DNA of 64,000 nt from Impatiens glandulifera (GCF_907164915.1 NC_061867.1:35275751-35339750); one strand, 5' to 3'. Numbered from the stretch's first letter, positions 9,400 to 21,290 are shown. Translations and numbers: made by a program. The notes: a model not told the origin generated them from the letters alone.

Positions 9400-10893
9400 C
9401 AGTGGCGGACCCAGAAATATTTTCTCGGGAGGGCCAAATACCTAATAACGTAGCATTTTTTGGCTATCAAATAAATGCATTTTTTAATTAAAATTTTACT
9501 CGATAATTACATAAAAATACTAATAAGCACAATTACTAAATTATTCTTGTCCATGAGTCGGTACAAAAGAAGACAAATATCTTCATTACGTTGACTATAT
9601 CAATCAATCAATTCAAGAAAATTTCCTTTATTTAATGAACTACTTGACTCATCATGTCCTCGAAAAGGTAATCCTTGCCTCAATAGAAAGCGTGTTACAT
9701 CAAATATTGTCGTTAAACATGTGTGATAATTTATTTCTATATCACGACCATGTGTACGTAAAACGTTTCTCACGTTATGTCTTTGATCTTAAAATGATTC
9801 AAATTGAATTCTAGCTTCATTATGACAACTATTTGAAGTTCTCGTATGACGATTGAATCTTTCTAATGCTCTTTTCCAATTTTTGTACTCATCTCCTATA
9901 AATGTATCATCTATATTTTCTCTATTTAAAGGTTTGAAAAGATAACACCAAAAACAAAATGATGCATCTTTTGATATGATATATTCTAACCATGTATATT
10001 TGATCAGTAACATTAGACTCATTAGTAGGCTCATTAATTGATTGAGAAGACTCATGCTGGTCATGTGATGTAGAAGTACAAATTCGTTTATAGAACATCT
10101 TCATTATTCTATATCCTACATAAAATAAATGATTAAAAATAAATATGTGTCACAACCCCTAAATAAAATCTAACAAATACATTTATTTGTTGAAATAATT
10201 TAAAATTAATTTAAAATTAAGAAATATAAAATAATATTTTACCCTTATATTTATATAAATGGTTATTTTACCCTTATATTTATAAGTAATTTGTATTATT
10301 AATTATATTAAAATTAATAATATATATATATATAAATAAATTATAATATAAATGTAGTTTTAAAATAAATAATAATATTATATGATTTTTATTATTTTAT
10401 ATATAATTCTTTATATTTTAACTTATATAAATAAATGTTATTTATATATTAACTAAAATTTATGTATTATTATAAATATTGTATTTTAGAAAACAAAAAT
10501 TTGTATAAAATAAAATATTAATAATAATTACTTGTATTTTAGAAAATATTTTTTTTGTATAAAATAAAATATTAATAATAATTACTTTAATAAAATTATA
10601 TTTGAAATTAGAATACTATAATTATGAATTAGTTTTTTTTATTAATTTTTATAAAAGGAAGGGGTTAGTTTATTATGAATATTAGAAAATAGTGTTTGTA
10701 TAAAATAAGGTTATAATTAAAGAGATGTTAGAGGCAGGGTTTGATCACATAACCTCTACTATACATTCCAGCTCCAAAACCACTCAGGCAAAGCCTTATT
10801 TGATAAATATATATATATATAATATGTTTAAGGTTTTACCCTTGTTGGGGGAGGCCCGGGCCCCCCAAGGCCCCCCTTGTAGGTCCGCCACTG
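9400..10893 (-). mobile_element. hAT transposon remnant with 8-bp target duplication
   Basis: The ends are CAGTGGCGGACC (9400-9411) and GGTCCGCCACTG (10882-10893), a perfect 12-bp terminal inverted repeat of plant hAT type. The element is flanked by the 8-bp duplication GCTAGACC at 9392-9399 and 10894-10901. It interrupts LTR-A copy 3 between two segments that are continuous in copies 1 and 2. The left third carries a decayed transposase fragment on the minus strand. The right two thirds (10110-10860) are very AT-rich and non-coding. It is an internally deleted, non-autonomous copy, younger than LTR-A. Confidence 0.9.
9540..10104 (-). pseudogene. hAT transposase fragment (TTF zinc finger / DUF4371 type)
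   Basis: On the minus strand, the segment read through 9789-10064 has the zinc-finger-like pattern of plant hAT transposases related to ZMYM1 (FCFWCYLF, followed by KNWKRALERFNRH and NEARIQFESF). After an in-frame stop at about 9789 the frame continues with DQRHNVRNVLRTHG, FLLRQGLPFRGHDES and NKGNFLELID, all characteristic of the DUF4371 region. It then meets another stop and ends near 9540. A start-proximal part (ICTSTSHDQHESS) lies in another frame. There are at least one frameshift and two stops, and the catalytic RNase-H fold and dimerisation domain are absent, so no active transposase can be made. Confidence 0.8.
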
Positions 10894-11223
10894 GCTAGAC
10901 CCCTGTCTCTATTGGTGCCACCGATCCTATCATACTATGTGAATGATAGATAAGGAATATGTAAAGGTTTTTCACCATTGATTGGTTTTTCATATAATGT
11001 TTATTTTTATTTAACGAATTTATATATTTTGTTTTTGCTTGAGACATTTTGGTATTATTACCATCATCCTCATTGTTTTTATGTTGCCTGTAATTTTATT
11101 TCTTACTTTTAAAGTGATAAACCCGAAGGTCAAGCTCAATTTCATCGACTCTCTCTTAGAGTTGCAAATAAATACTGGTAGGTCATTTTTTTTTTAAACA
11201 TACACTTTTATATATAACTTTTT

Positions 11224-12228
11224 GGAAAAAAAACTCACTTAGACGTATGTACTTGTAAAATTAGCTCATTCAGACGTATGTACTAATAAAAGTTTATTTA
11301 AACATACATACTATAAAAAATTAGCTCATTTAGTGTTTTTTAGTAAACCATAGTTAATTTTTAATTTTTTAATTTATACATTTATTAATTATATATTTAC
11401 ATATTTTCTCTCTCATTCTTTTTCATTAATAAATGAACCCTATTTTATCTTTTTCATAAATCTTTTATTATTTTTATATGAGTATTTATTATTGATTATT
11501 TTAATTTTATTTTATATATGAGAGCATTCATCATTAATTATTTTAACTTTATATTTTTTCTTCTATTTTATGTTTTTCTTATATTAACATTAAATATAAA
11601 TTATTTTAAAATTGTTTGGTCTCAAATATAACAATGACATATACTTTCACCAATAAAATCCTTCAACACAAAAGTAAATTAATTAATATTTAGATAATAA
11701 TAACAACTCATTCATCAAACACCAAAAGAGTAATATTCAAATATTAGACAAAACAATGTTCTTTACTATTATTATAAGTCTTGAACAAAAGTTAAATAAA
11801 AAATTATTAATTTTATTTTTGTTCATATTAAATTAAATAAGAAAGAAATCCTTTAAAAAAAATATTACAGTAAAACATAAAATTCATAAATAAGTTGCTA
11901 AAAAGTTTTTAAAAATGAAAATTTAAGAATTATGAGAAATAAAAACTAGAAGATTGAAATAAAAAAGAGAAACTAATATAAAAATAATAAAAAAATTTAA
12001 AATAAAATAAATTACCTAGTTTAATTAATGTAAAAGAATGAGAGATAAAATATAATAATATTTAATTAATAAATATATAAATTTAAAAAATAAAAAGTAA
12101 CTATGGTTATTAAAATAGGCTAAATGAGCCAATTTTTGATAAAACGTGTGTTTAAATAACCTTTTATTAGTACATACATCTAAATGAGTCAGTTGTACAA
12201 GTACATACGTTTAACTCAGCTTTTTTCC
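11224..12228. mobile_element. Non-autonomous Mutator-like element (MULE-MITE), 9-bp TSD
   Basis: A 1005-bp element with long terminal inverted repeats. The left end GGAAAAAAAACTCACTTAGA and the reverse complement of the right end GGAAAAAAGCTGAGTTAAA align for more than 150 bp, sharing CGTATGTACTTGTA, TGTATGTACTAATAAAAG and AACCATAGTTA. TAACTTTTT is duplicated at 11215-11223 and 12229-12237, and X1 and X4 show the empty site. A 9-bp duplication and long TIRs are Mutator hallmarks. The AT-rich interior has no coding capacity. Confidence 0.85.
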
Positions 12229-12457
12229 TAACTTTTTTAATCAATTATCTATTTATCTCTTCAAATGAGCTATATTGTCAAAACCGAGTAGAATCGGGCG
12301 AGTCGATAGCGGGTCAACGGAATAACCACAAAATACATTTATGAGGATGTTTTCTAACAGGGAGATAGCAATACAAATATTTTATTAAGTAATAATTGTT
12401 TTTTTATGAAGAAATAATCCAAATATTTGATATATATATATTCTCTTTCACAAAGAT

Positions 12458-12531
12458 AGTCTTGTAGCTTAGTTGGTTAAATCGTAAACTCTATGACTCA
12501 AAGGTCGAGGATTTGAGCCTCACCTAGAACA
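12458..12531 (+). pseudogene. tRNA-like sequence, left arm of X3
   Basis: Reads TCTTGTAGCTTAGTTGGTTAA and later TTTGAGCCTCACCTAGAACA. The D-arm is better kept than in X1, while the acceptor and anticodon arms are decayed. Confidence 0.55.
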
Positions 12532-13282
12532 TTTATTTTTTGTCTACTTAAAATAGGTTTGTGCAAATTCTATTATCTATTTATTAATGGCATATTGATT
12601 TCGTTAGTTAAAATTTGTCAGTAGCGACGAAATTAACTACGGTAGAAATATCTAGTAGTTAATTATCAATAAACTTCAATTGTAATATAACAATAGTGAC
12701 AATATTATAAAACCGTCGCAATTGAACTTACACTAAGAATTAATATGTTTTCTTTTAAAGAAAATATTAGGCATCCATTCAACTAGGGAAATATCCCATT
12801 CTTTAAACAAAGGCTTATATTTGAATTTTATAATCGATTATCACATGTTGATAATACTTTTTTATTACCTATTTATTAATGATATGTTGACAAGTAGGAT
12901 ATTGTCTACTGAAGAGATAACAAAGAAATATATTTTAAATAGGAAATCTTTGTATTTGTGACTCAGGAAATGACTTAGAATCTTTGAAACATATCATCTA
13001 TTAAATAGTGATGGTATTATAACTTAATTGGTTAGAGTGTTGAAGAATGAGCGACTAGTTAATAAATATTACAATTGCAGTTTTATTGATAGTTAGTTAC
13101 TATAAAATTGTTTTGTTGCTACATTCGTCATTGTTGAACCAATTTTTACTTGTCAAATCAACATGCTATAATTAATAGACAATGTAAAATGCACATAAAT
13201 ATTTTAAATAGGCGCAACAAAAATAGACAATGAAAGATGCACAAAAATATTACAGGTAAGAAGCAAGCTCAACGAAAATTAT

Positions 13283-13356
13283 TGGTGTAGGTGATGCTTG
13301 AACTCATGACCTTTCACTCATAAAACCAACGCTCTAACCAACTGAGTTACAAGACC
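13283..13356 (-). pseudogene. tRNA-like sequence, right arm of X3
   Basis: The minus-strand copy of the sequence at 2770-2843 with several changes (CTCAGTTGGTTAGAGCGTTGG kept; T-arm CATGAGTTCAAGC; anticodon loop TTTATGA). Paired with 12458-12531 as an inverted repeat about 0.75 kb apart. Confidence 0.55.
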
Positions 13357-13914
13357 ATCTCTAAAAAGTAAAAGATATGTATCAAATATTCGGGTTATTA
13401 CCTAAGGAATGTATACAAAAAAATTATCAATAAAATATATCTTATACAAGTATTTTGCAGGAATGTTGCTATCATTATGCAGTCGGTTCATTAAAACACG
13501 TCATCATTACAAAAAGTAAAGCAGAGCAAAAGATGCACAACCTATGTGGTGTCTTTATTCTTTTCTTTAGTATTTTATATGTAGGGTTACAAAATTTGTA
13601 CCTATTTGATCAGGCTTGGACATACGTTTAACAAAGTCAAAGGTCATCTTCTTCAAACTCGGTCCAAGAGATGCATTCTTTAGACACTGATTTTTTTCAC
13701 ACCGAAATTAAAACGTGTTTGCCTGGTTTAGTAGTTCAAACGTTATTTTTTAAAAGAGTCGGAATTTGGGAAACATGAAAAGTTCACATTGACCTGTTCG
13801 GAAAATCTTGAATTTTGAATGTAATATTGATATTAGCAATTTTGATCACCCTCATCAATCTCCTTATCCTCTCTTTATTTGAAATGAGGACTAAGTAAAA
13901 GATTAATACTAAGT

Positions 13915-15120
13915 GAATGATAGTTAGAAAATGGGTAAAGGATTTTCACCATTGATTGGTTTCTCATATAATGTTTATTTTTATTTAACGAATTTATTTT
14001 TTTTTTCCATGAGACATTTTGGTATTCTTACCATCATTATCTTTATTTTTATGTTTCCTGTAATTTTATTTTTTTTCCTTTTGAAGTGATAAACTCGAAG
14101 GTCGAGCACAATTACATCGATCCTGTCTTAGAGTTGCAAGTAAATACTGTTAGGTCATGTTTGCTTAAAAATAGAGACTTTTATATTACTTTTTTAACCA
14201 TTCACCTATTTATCTCAAAGAGGCAAAATTATAAAAACTGAGTTGAATCGGGCAAGTCGATAGAGGGTCAACGGAATAGCAACAAAATACATTTATGAGG
14301 ATCTTGTCTAACGGGGAGATAGCAACAAAATATATTTTATTAAGAAATAATTGTATTTTTTATGAAGCAATGATCAACATATTTGATATATATGTTTTAT
14401 TATACAAAGATGGTCTTGTGGCTTCTTAGTTGGTTAAAACGTAAATTATATGAGTCGAAGATCGAGATTTTGAGCCTCACCTATACCATTTATGTTTTGT
14501 CTACTTAAAATAGGTTTGTGCAACTTCTATTATCTATTTATTAATGGCATATTGATTTATGTAGTTAAAATTTGTCTAGTAGCGACGAAATTAACTATGG
14601 TAGACATATCTTGTAATTAATTATCAATAAATTACAATTGTAATATAACAATAGTGACAATATTATAGAACCGTCGCTATTGGACCTACACCAAGAAGTA
14701 ATATATTTTCTTTTGAAGAAAATATTAGGCATCCATTCAACTAAGAGAATCTCCCATTCTTTAAACAAAGGCTTATATTAGAATTTTCTAATCGATTATC
14801 GCAGGTTGATAATATTTTTTCATTATTTATTTATTAATGATATGTTTACAATGAGGATATTGTCTATTGAAGAGATAACAGAGAAATATATTTTTAATGA
14901 GAAATCTTTGTATTTGTGCCTTAGAAAATTACTTGAATCATTGAAACTTATCATCTATTAAATAATGATGGTATTAAAACTTTATTGGTTAGAGTTTTGA
15001 AGAATGAGCGAATAGTTAATAAATATTACAATTGTAATTTTATTGATAATTAGCTACTTGAAAATTGTATTGTCGCAAAATCTTCATTGTTGAAATAGTT
15101 TTTACTTGTCAAATCAACAT
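13915..15120. repeat. Unit X, copy 4 (directly after X3, truncated on the right)
   Basis: Begins TACTAAGTGAATGATAGTTAG immediately after X3 with no LTR between, and so preserves the pre-insertion site of LTR-A. It follows the X consensus through the left tRNA-like arm (14412-14488, +) and the centre, and stops within the right arm at TGTCAAATCAACATGCT, just before the position of the right tRNA-like sequence. Confidence 0.75.
14412..14488 (+). pseudogene. tRNA-like sequence, left arm of X4
   Basis: Starts GGTCTTGTGGCTTCTTAGTTGG and ends GAGCCTCACCTATACCA. A 3-bp insertion in the D-arm and a changed acceptor make it a decayed copy. Confidence 0.5.
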
Positions 15121-16505
15121 GCTCAAGAAAGTATGGAGGTACCTTCAACTTAAAAAAATCACCCATGTCACAATACTCAATGAAATTATTTTTTCTTAGA
15201 TTTTTAGAAAACTTAAAAAGTCCTCTAAAATGTTCGTTTTTATCCTAAGTATTGTCGTAGCTCTTAACATCTTTAAATCGGCAGTAGAAGATAATACGAC
15301 CAAGACAGGATCAAACGAGATATGTCATCGATGTATAAATGATAATTAATGATGTAATGCTTAGATTTTGGATTGTGACCTATGGTTGAAAAGATAAGAC
15401 ATAGCCCATTCAAATGGCACATGTCCAATGCCTCCATTCAATGACTAAAGCGGTCAATGTAGCCCGACAACCTGATGCAAACTCACCAATTTGGTTCCTT
15501 GAGCGAACTAGAGCATGGGATAACTTTGAAAATTCATATAATTTGATTGATTCATCCATTTTAAACAAATGAGATACCATTGGAAAGGCCATTGAGTTAG
15601 ATTCATGGTTCAATATACAACCCACGTGTGGTCACCCGTAAGCTAAGATGTTCATTTCGATACCTCTAATGTTCAATCAATAATTGTATGGACATGCGAC
15701 TAGTCTTGAAGATTCTTGCCAACACCAAAGTGGAATACAACAAGCTCACTTTTCAACCTCATACTAGATCATCCTAAATGATAGTCAAAAGTTATGGCCA
15801 TTTGAAGTCTTGGTTGATCCAGATTGACAAAAATCAAAACTAGAAAAGGCCTAACTATGTGTAATTTTGTTTACATTTAACCATTTTGCCGCATCAAAAG
15901 CCTAAAGTGTAGCATGAACGGTTACCTACGAATGAAAATTAATCCTTGGCGCGACTATGAAGGAAATTAAGTCACCGGATTATTACGTCTTGAATGCATA
16001 CTAATCTGGAACCTGTACATGCCAAGTAAGGAAAGGTTTACGATATAAAAATAAACTTTGGTTCCTCATCTCAAACAAATAGGAGGATATCATATATAGA
16101 TACTTCTCTTATCTACTTTCTAAAATGTTTACGGGTTGTATTTACCATTTAAGTCCTTTAATGTGTCCCTTTAATGGGTGGAGCACTCGAAAAGATAGGT
16201 AAAGAATGAAACCGACCAACTTCGGATCGCCCAAATGCTCTTAAAGACGGAATATTCAAATGAATAAATCAATCTTAAGATTAGATCCTTCATTCCTTAA
16301 AACAAAAGACGTTAGGTGGACTCTTAAAATTAGTAGTAGTAAATCATTTCTTGACGTTAGGGAGAGATAGTGTCACGTACAAGAAAACATTTCTTGAGAC
16401 GTGGGTAGAGTGAATTAAACACGTACAATTATAGATGGCTATCTCACAAGATACGATGAATCTAGTAGAAATTTAGCACATAAAACTACTTGACAACTAA
16501 CATTG
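15121..16505. other. Unassigned region, possibly decayed gypsy LTR sequence
   Basis: I recognise no gene here. The only sizeable reading frame (15410-15625, minus, 71 codons) matches no family I know. The stretch 16310-16410 (GTGGACTCTTAAAATTAGTAG, GTCACGTACAAG, GAGACGTGGGT) has the look of long gypsy-type LTR sequence from dicots, but no termini or target duplication were found. Confidence 0.25.
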
Positions 16506-16509
16506 TATT

Positions 16510-16885
16510 TATTTTTCATTTAAATGTCTTGAACCATTAATAAATAAATAATGAAAAAATATAACCATTGATAATCAATTTAGAAATTCTAAAATAGGCC
16601 TTTATTTGAAGAATGGGCGACTCACTTGGTTCAATGGATGCCTAATATTTTCTTTAAAAGAAATTATATTACTTCTTTGTCTAATATCAATAGTTACGGT
16701 TCTATAATAATGTCGTTATTATTAATAAATAGTATAATTTCAATTTATTTCATAATTAGCTACGGAAAAATTCTATTGTCGTTAAATTCGTCATTGTTAA
16801 ATTAGTGTTTACTAGTGAAATAAAAATGTCATTAATAAATAGATAATGGAAGATGCACAAGTATACACAACAAAAACAAATGGTC
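16510..16885 (-). repeat. Diverged partial copy of unit X, inverted
   Basis: The reverse complement of 16520-16670 matches the X3/X4 centre (AAAATATTAGGCATCCATT, CCCATTCTT, ATTATTTATTTATTAATG). The following part (AATTAGCTAC, GTCGTTAAATTCGTCATTGTT, ATAGATAATGGAAGATGCAC) matches the right arm. Because X is itself an inverted repeat, both matches fit one minus-strand copy. Confidence 0.6.
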
Positions 16886-16910
16886 TATCTAACCCCTAAA
16901 TATTTTAGTA

Positions 16911-17080
16911 GCTTAGCACATGCATCGCGCTTGGCGTATGTGGAAATACCGACTGGGAGTGGCTCGAGGTTCAATGGTTTCAACCTTAGAACACCGGATG
17001 TCCCATAGCTTAGCACATGCATCGAGATGTGCACGTGGCAATAATGGACCCAGAGTGGCTTGAGGTTCAATGTTTTCAAC
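16911..17080. repeat. Two tandem copies of a roughly 95-bp sequence
   Basis: AGCTTAGCACATGCATCG ... GAGTGGCTCGAGGTTCAATG ... TTTCAACCTTA occurs twice in a row, at about 16911 and 17007. The function is unknown and the overlapping short frames are not convincing. Confidence 0.6.
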
Positions 17081-17299
17081 CTTAATTTGCGTGTCAGAAC
17101 ATCCTTTTATAATAAAACATAATTTTAAAAGATTTTGATAATACCTGGCCACTTTTAAAATTAATTATGTAAAAATAAATAATTTTATTCAAATTTTAAT
17201 AATTTAGAATTTGTTTATAATCAAATAACGATTATGAAATCCGGTTTAAAATAATTAAACATAATTAATTTAAAAAAGTTTATTTACTTGAAAGACATG

Positions 17300-19330
17300 T
17301 AGAGGTCTTTGTCATGATTTGGTTTGTATGTTAGAAGATCCTTATCTTTGAAGCCTATCATGTTGTGTAGAGAACTAGAGGATATGATCCCTACTAGTTC
17401 TTTAAGGGTGTTTTTAGCAGGGACGTTGGCCTTGCTTAACTCATTGAGGACTTATTTTCTATGCTCAATAGAGTAGATTAAGATTTCCCATATGGAAATA
17501 CTAGAATTTCTCCTTTTTAGTTGGTTTAGGAGACTATCTCTTAGGTTAAGTGTTCTAGTCTCGACTTCCGTCGTTTTCCTTAGAGGGGGTTGTTGGGAAG
17601 TAAATAGCACTTGGGCCGTCGTGATTTTCATGAAACTGGGTTGGAAATTCATTTCACCATGTGTTTCCGTGATGTGTATCAGGGCAAAGAGGTAGGCAGT
17701 TGTCTTTAGTTACCCTTGTTCAGAAGTCCTACCTAAGTGGGTTTAGAGCTTCTTTTTGGATCAAGAATCGATCATGTTGATCTTTGGTTTGGCGTCATGA
17801 ATTAGGTCTAATAATGCATTAAAGTCAAGGGATGCTTCGTCCTTGGTGAGCATATTGATTTGGTGATCCGGTAACAGATTCTTGGTCACCTCAGGCTTGG
17901 TGATCATATTTTGATCGATCAAGTCTTGGAAAAGGTGCTTGAGGGAACTAAAGTTGTCAATAGCGTGACCCTTAGTTTGGTGATAGTCACACCAAAGGTT
18001 CTCGTTGGGGCAAGTGGTTTGATTAGATTATTTTCCTAAAGAATCTTCATGACCTCACTAAGAAACATACCTAGGTTGTCAAAAGTCTTAGAGGGTTTAG
18101 GCGCCCTCGGAGGTGTGGGTTTGGTAGGGGTTGTGGTCCCTACATTAGCATGTGTAGGCTTACTTGGGCTTGCCATTTGAGGTGATTGTGGTTTCCATGC
18201 AGTAGTTACGTGGTGCACTTTATTTTTTATTTTTTTTGGAAAGCGATTGGTAAGTGGAGGGGAAGCTCTAACTAGTTTTCCCTCTTTCCTTTCATTCTCG
18301 ATAGCGTCATCGAGATTGATGTTGGTTTTTAGAAACTTTATCATGGTTTGGAAAGTCTTGACAGTAAATCCAATGGAATATCGTCCGTTAATATTTTCTA
18401 AGATCATGTTGATCTGTCATTGTTCACTCGGGAGAGAGTCGATTTCCTCGGCAATGACTTTCCATCTTTCGATGAAAATGGTGAATTCATCATTTTCTCC
18501 TTGTTTAACATTCTTCAACCACTTTTATGGTCATTCGAGGTTGAGATGCATGGAGAAGAATTTAATGAATGCTTCAATGAATTCATCTATGGAATGTAAA
18601 TTCAATGCCTTTTTGGGTGATATCAGCGTTGTGCAGCATCCTCAAGATATTGAGGGAATAGATGGAGAACATTTGGTTCTTCAAGTCTCAATGGGGTTAT
18701 TACAGACATATACATCTTGAAGAAAATAGTCGGGTTGTTTTTTCCGATATATTTAGAAATGGATAGAAGCTTAACGCCTATTGAGATGACTACACATTTG
18801 GTAATTTACATCGCGTCTTTCCAGTCATAGTGTACTTTAGCACTTTTTCCCTTAGCCATTTTATCAATCTTGGCTTGCATTTTCATTTGCATGGCTCGTA
18901 CTTGAGTCATCTGGTGTTCATACTCCATAATATGAGGTTGACTAGGGATTGGGATTTGACGTTCTAGAGGTCCCAGAGGGTCAAGTGTTTCCTCATTTAT
19001 CCCATGTTGTTGGCTCGTTATTTTCCTTAAGAGTATTCATAGAGTGAGGCTTCTTCTTGATCTTGATGATTAGTAGGAATGGATTTAGTGGGAGTAACCA
19101 TAACCGGAGGTTGTCAGTTAGGTATTTGAGAGGATGTCGGCATATTTTGGGATGTGGATAGAATTTTCTAATTAGCTAGAACACTAGTTATTAGTGCGAG
19201 TTTCTCTGTTACATGTTGTAAAATTGCCTTCATTTCCCTGAAATTGTTGGATGAGACTGTTTCAAGGCTTGGAGGTTCTTCGGTCATTTGATGCCATATA
19301 AAACGTTCGGTTTTGGATCACTCCTTCTGG
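17300..19330 (-). pseudogene. Ty3/gypsy retrotransposon gag, heavily broken
   Basis: On the minus strand the order is a start region near 19285 (MTEEPPSLETVSSNN), then a gag-core-like segment near 18590-18400 (FIEAFIKFFSMHLNLE, LKQGENDEFTIFIERW, EEIDSLPSEQ). Next comes a linker at 18407-18036 (FLKTNINLDDAIENER, then a Pro/Lys-rich stretch ending KTFDNLGMFLSEVMKIL). Finally a zinc-knuckle-like segment near 17960 (CDYHQTKGHAIDN, where the last Cys is replaced by Asn) leads into LKHLFQDLIDQN. This order fits gag of plant gypsy elements whose product packages the element RNA. Several stops and frameshifts separate the parts. No protease, RT or integrase is visible downstream (17300 and below), so the copy is truncated. 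Confidence 0.7.
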
Positions 19331-19559
19331 GGGTCGTGCCGACTTGTCATAGTCGTGGATTGTTGCGAATAGAAAGATGTGAGGATTTTGTACTTGTATA
19401 AAACTACAAATTTAATGCATATGCACGTAAATATGAACCTTGGAGAGTGAACATATCGTTTTGTGATTCATAAACAAATGTAGAAATGTATACAAACATA
19501 CTCGCATATTTGTTACAGATGTGCTCTTTTGTTTGTATTACAAAGAGTCTGAAAGGAAA

Positions 19560-19985
19560 AGAGTGTGATAGTGGTGATAGGCTTTTAGGTCTAGGAAACT
19601 CAGTCCTAGAGTTTAGGATGCTCGGTCCTAAGGTTAGACTATCGGCCCTAATTCTAAGAAACTCGGTCCTAGGGTTTAGGATGTTAGGTCATAAGGTTGA
19701 GACTTTCGGTCCTATATCTAGGAAACTTGATCCTAGAATTTAGTATGCTTGGTCCTAGGTCTAGGAGGCTCGGTTCTACATCTTGGGAGTCTTGAACCTA
19801 GGTCAGACCTCTCAGTCCTAGGTGGAAATTCTCAGTCGAATCCCTCAGTCCTAGGTCTCGGTACTAGCTTAAGAACATCGGTCCAAGGTCACGGTCCTAA
19901 GTCAAATTTCTCGGTCCTTGGTCTCGATCAGAATTGAGGATCCTCGGTCGGATCTCTCGGTCCTAGGCACACAGGACTCAGTCCT
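19560..19985. repeat. Degenerate tandem repeat built on CTCGGTCCTAGG
   Basis: A motif close to TCTAGGAAACTCGGTCCTAG recurs every 65-70 bp in 19590-19790 and then as shorter CTCGGTCCTAGG units to 19980. It lies just upstream of the gypsy gag start on the minus strand, so it may belong to that element's LTR or leader; the short frames across it are repeat artefacts. Confidence 0.55.
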
Positions 19986-20214
19986 CAAGAACATGAGGAT
20001 CCAATTTTTAAAATTCATTTTCTTATCTTTAATTCTTTGATCCAACCGCTTGGGAAAAGCTCTCAAGAACATGTTGATCATCATCTCAAGGTATGGATCA
20101 ACTTGGATGGGAGTTTGTCTACGTATCCTTATGAATAGAGAATTAGGTCTATATATAGTTCGAATCAAAGATCGTAAACTACAATGACCGAAAGGGGTAC
20201 CTTGGCATTTTAAG

Positions 20215-20900
20215 CCGATGGATTTCCAAAGACTTTGAGACTTCCATCCTATCATGATGTAGGAATGGACAATTCAAATGAAAAGAATTATCTTAGCATA
20301 CCAAGCTAAAGTATTTCAAAGAGAAATTCTGAGAATTTCCAACCTACCAAAGATACATGAATGGACGATTTGGACAAACGATTACCTTAAAATTTAAAAC
20401 CTAGAGAATTTCTAAAAGATTTTGAGACTTGCATCCTACCAAGGACGAAGAAACAAATATTTTAGATGAAAGGAAATACCTCAGCGTTTTAAGCTAGAGG
20501 ATTTCCAAAGGGACATGATGAAAATTTTCATCCTGTCAAAGATAGAAGAATGAATAATTTAAATAAATAATTACCTTAACGTTCAAAAGCTAGAGGATTT
20601 CTAAAAGTTCTTGAGACTTACATCCAACCATGGACAAACAAACGGATAGTTTAGACAAAAGGAAATGCCTTAGCGTTCCAAGATAGAGGATTTCCAAAAA
20701 GACATGCTTAAAATTTCAATCTCGTCAAATATACAAGAATGGACGATTTGAAAAACTAATTACCTTAGAATTCAAAAGCTAGAGGATTTCTAAGAGATTC
20801 TTAGACTTTTGTCCTACCGAGGACGAAGAAACAGACTGTTAAGATGAAAGAAAATACTTTAGCATTTCAAGTTAAAGGATTTCACGAGAGAAATGTTGAG
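20215..20900. repeat. Degenerate repeat of roughly 85-120 bp
   Basis: Repeats of GAGGATTTC(C/T)AA...GAGACTT.CATCC(T)ACCAAGGACGAAG... and CTTAGCGTT(C)CAAGCTAGAGG alternate along this stretch. They grade into the regular 57-bp array that follows at 20901. Confidence 0.5.
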
Positions 20901-21290
20901 GATTTTCACTCTACCAAAGATACAAAAATGGATAATTCAAACAAAAGATTTGCTAGGGATTTTCATTCTACCAAGGATGCAGAAATGGACAATTCAGGCA
21001 AAGAAATTGTTAGAGATTTTCATTCTACCAAGTATGTAGAAATTGCCAATTTAGACAAAGGACTTGTTGGGGATTTATATTCTACCAAGGATGCATAAAT
21101 GGACAATTCAGACAAAGGACTTGATGGGGATGTCCATTCTGCCAAGGATGTAGAAATAGGCAATTTAGACAAATGACTTGTTGGGGATTTTCATTCTACT
21201 AAGGATGCAGAAATGGACAATTAAGACAAATGAATTATTGGGGATTTTCATTCTACCAAGGATGAAGAAATAGACTATAGACAATTCAGA
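20901..21290. repeat. 57-bp tandem repeat (about 7 copies)
   Basis: GATTTTCATTCTACCAAGG restarts at 20901, 20958, 21015, 21072, 21129, 21186 and 21243, an exact 57-bp period. Because 57 is a multiple of three, part of the array (20844-21098, plus) reads as a 19-residue repeat (DFHSTKDAEMDNS core). Stops in later units and the lack of any surrounding gene argue against a real protein. Confidence 0.85.

Larger units (their letters stand above)
7377..10932 (+). mobile_element. LTR-A copy 3 (3' LTR, interrupted by a hAT element)
   Basis: Starts TGTTGGGTCAAATT right after the polypurine tract and ends GATCCTATCA; TACTA follows at 10933-10937, then (T)GTGAATGATAG as in the other X junctions. Without the hAT insertion (1494 bp plus an 8-bp duplication) the LTR is 2054 bp. 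It has the same internal order as copy 2: a palindromic array (about 7560-8320), a transition region, the promoter block (8750-8890) and the U5-like end. The TATA-like site here is changed to TATTGAAA, so this copy's promoter is probably weakened. The matching 5' LTR with its own TACTA is not present because the 5' half of this provirus is deleted. Confidence 0.8.
10933..13914. repeat. Unit X, copy 3 (contains a Mutator-type insertion)
   Basis: X sequence beginning TACTATGTGAATGATAG and ending GAGGACTAAGTAAAAGATTAA. It is interrupted at 11224-12228 by a transposable element. It contains a 130-bp stretch (AAAATATTAGGCATCCATTC..., about 12764-12900) that is missing from X1 but present in X4, so X1 carries a deletion. 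Its tRNA-like arms are at 12458-12531 (+) and 13283-13356 (-). Confidence 0.75.

Noticed and set aside
15410..15625. 71-codon minus-strand ORF as a small gene
   Set aside because: No recognised similarity, no promoter or splice signals that stand out, and surrounding sequence looks like decayed repeat.
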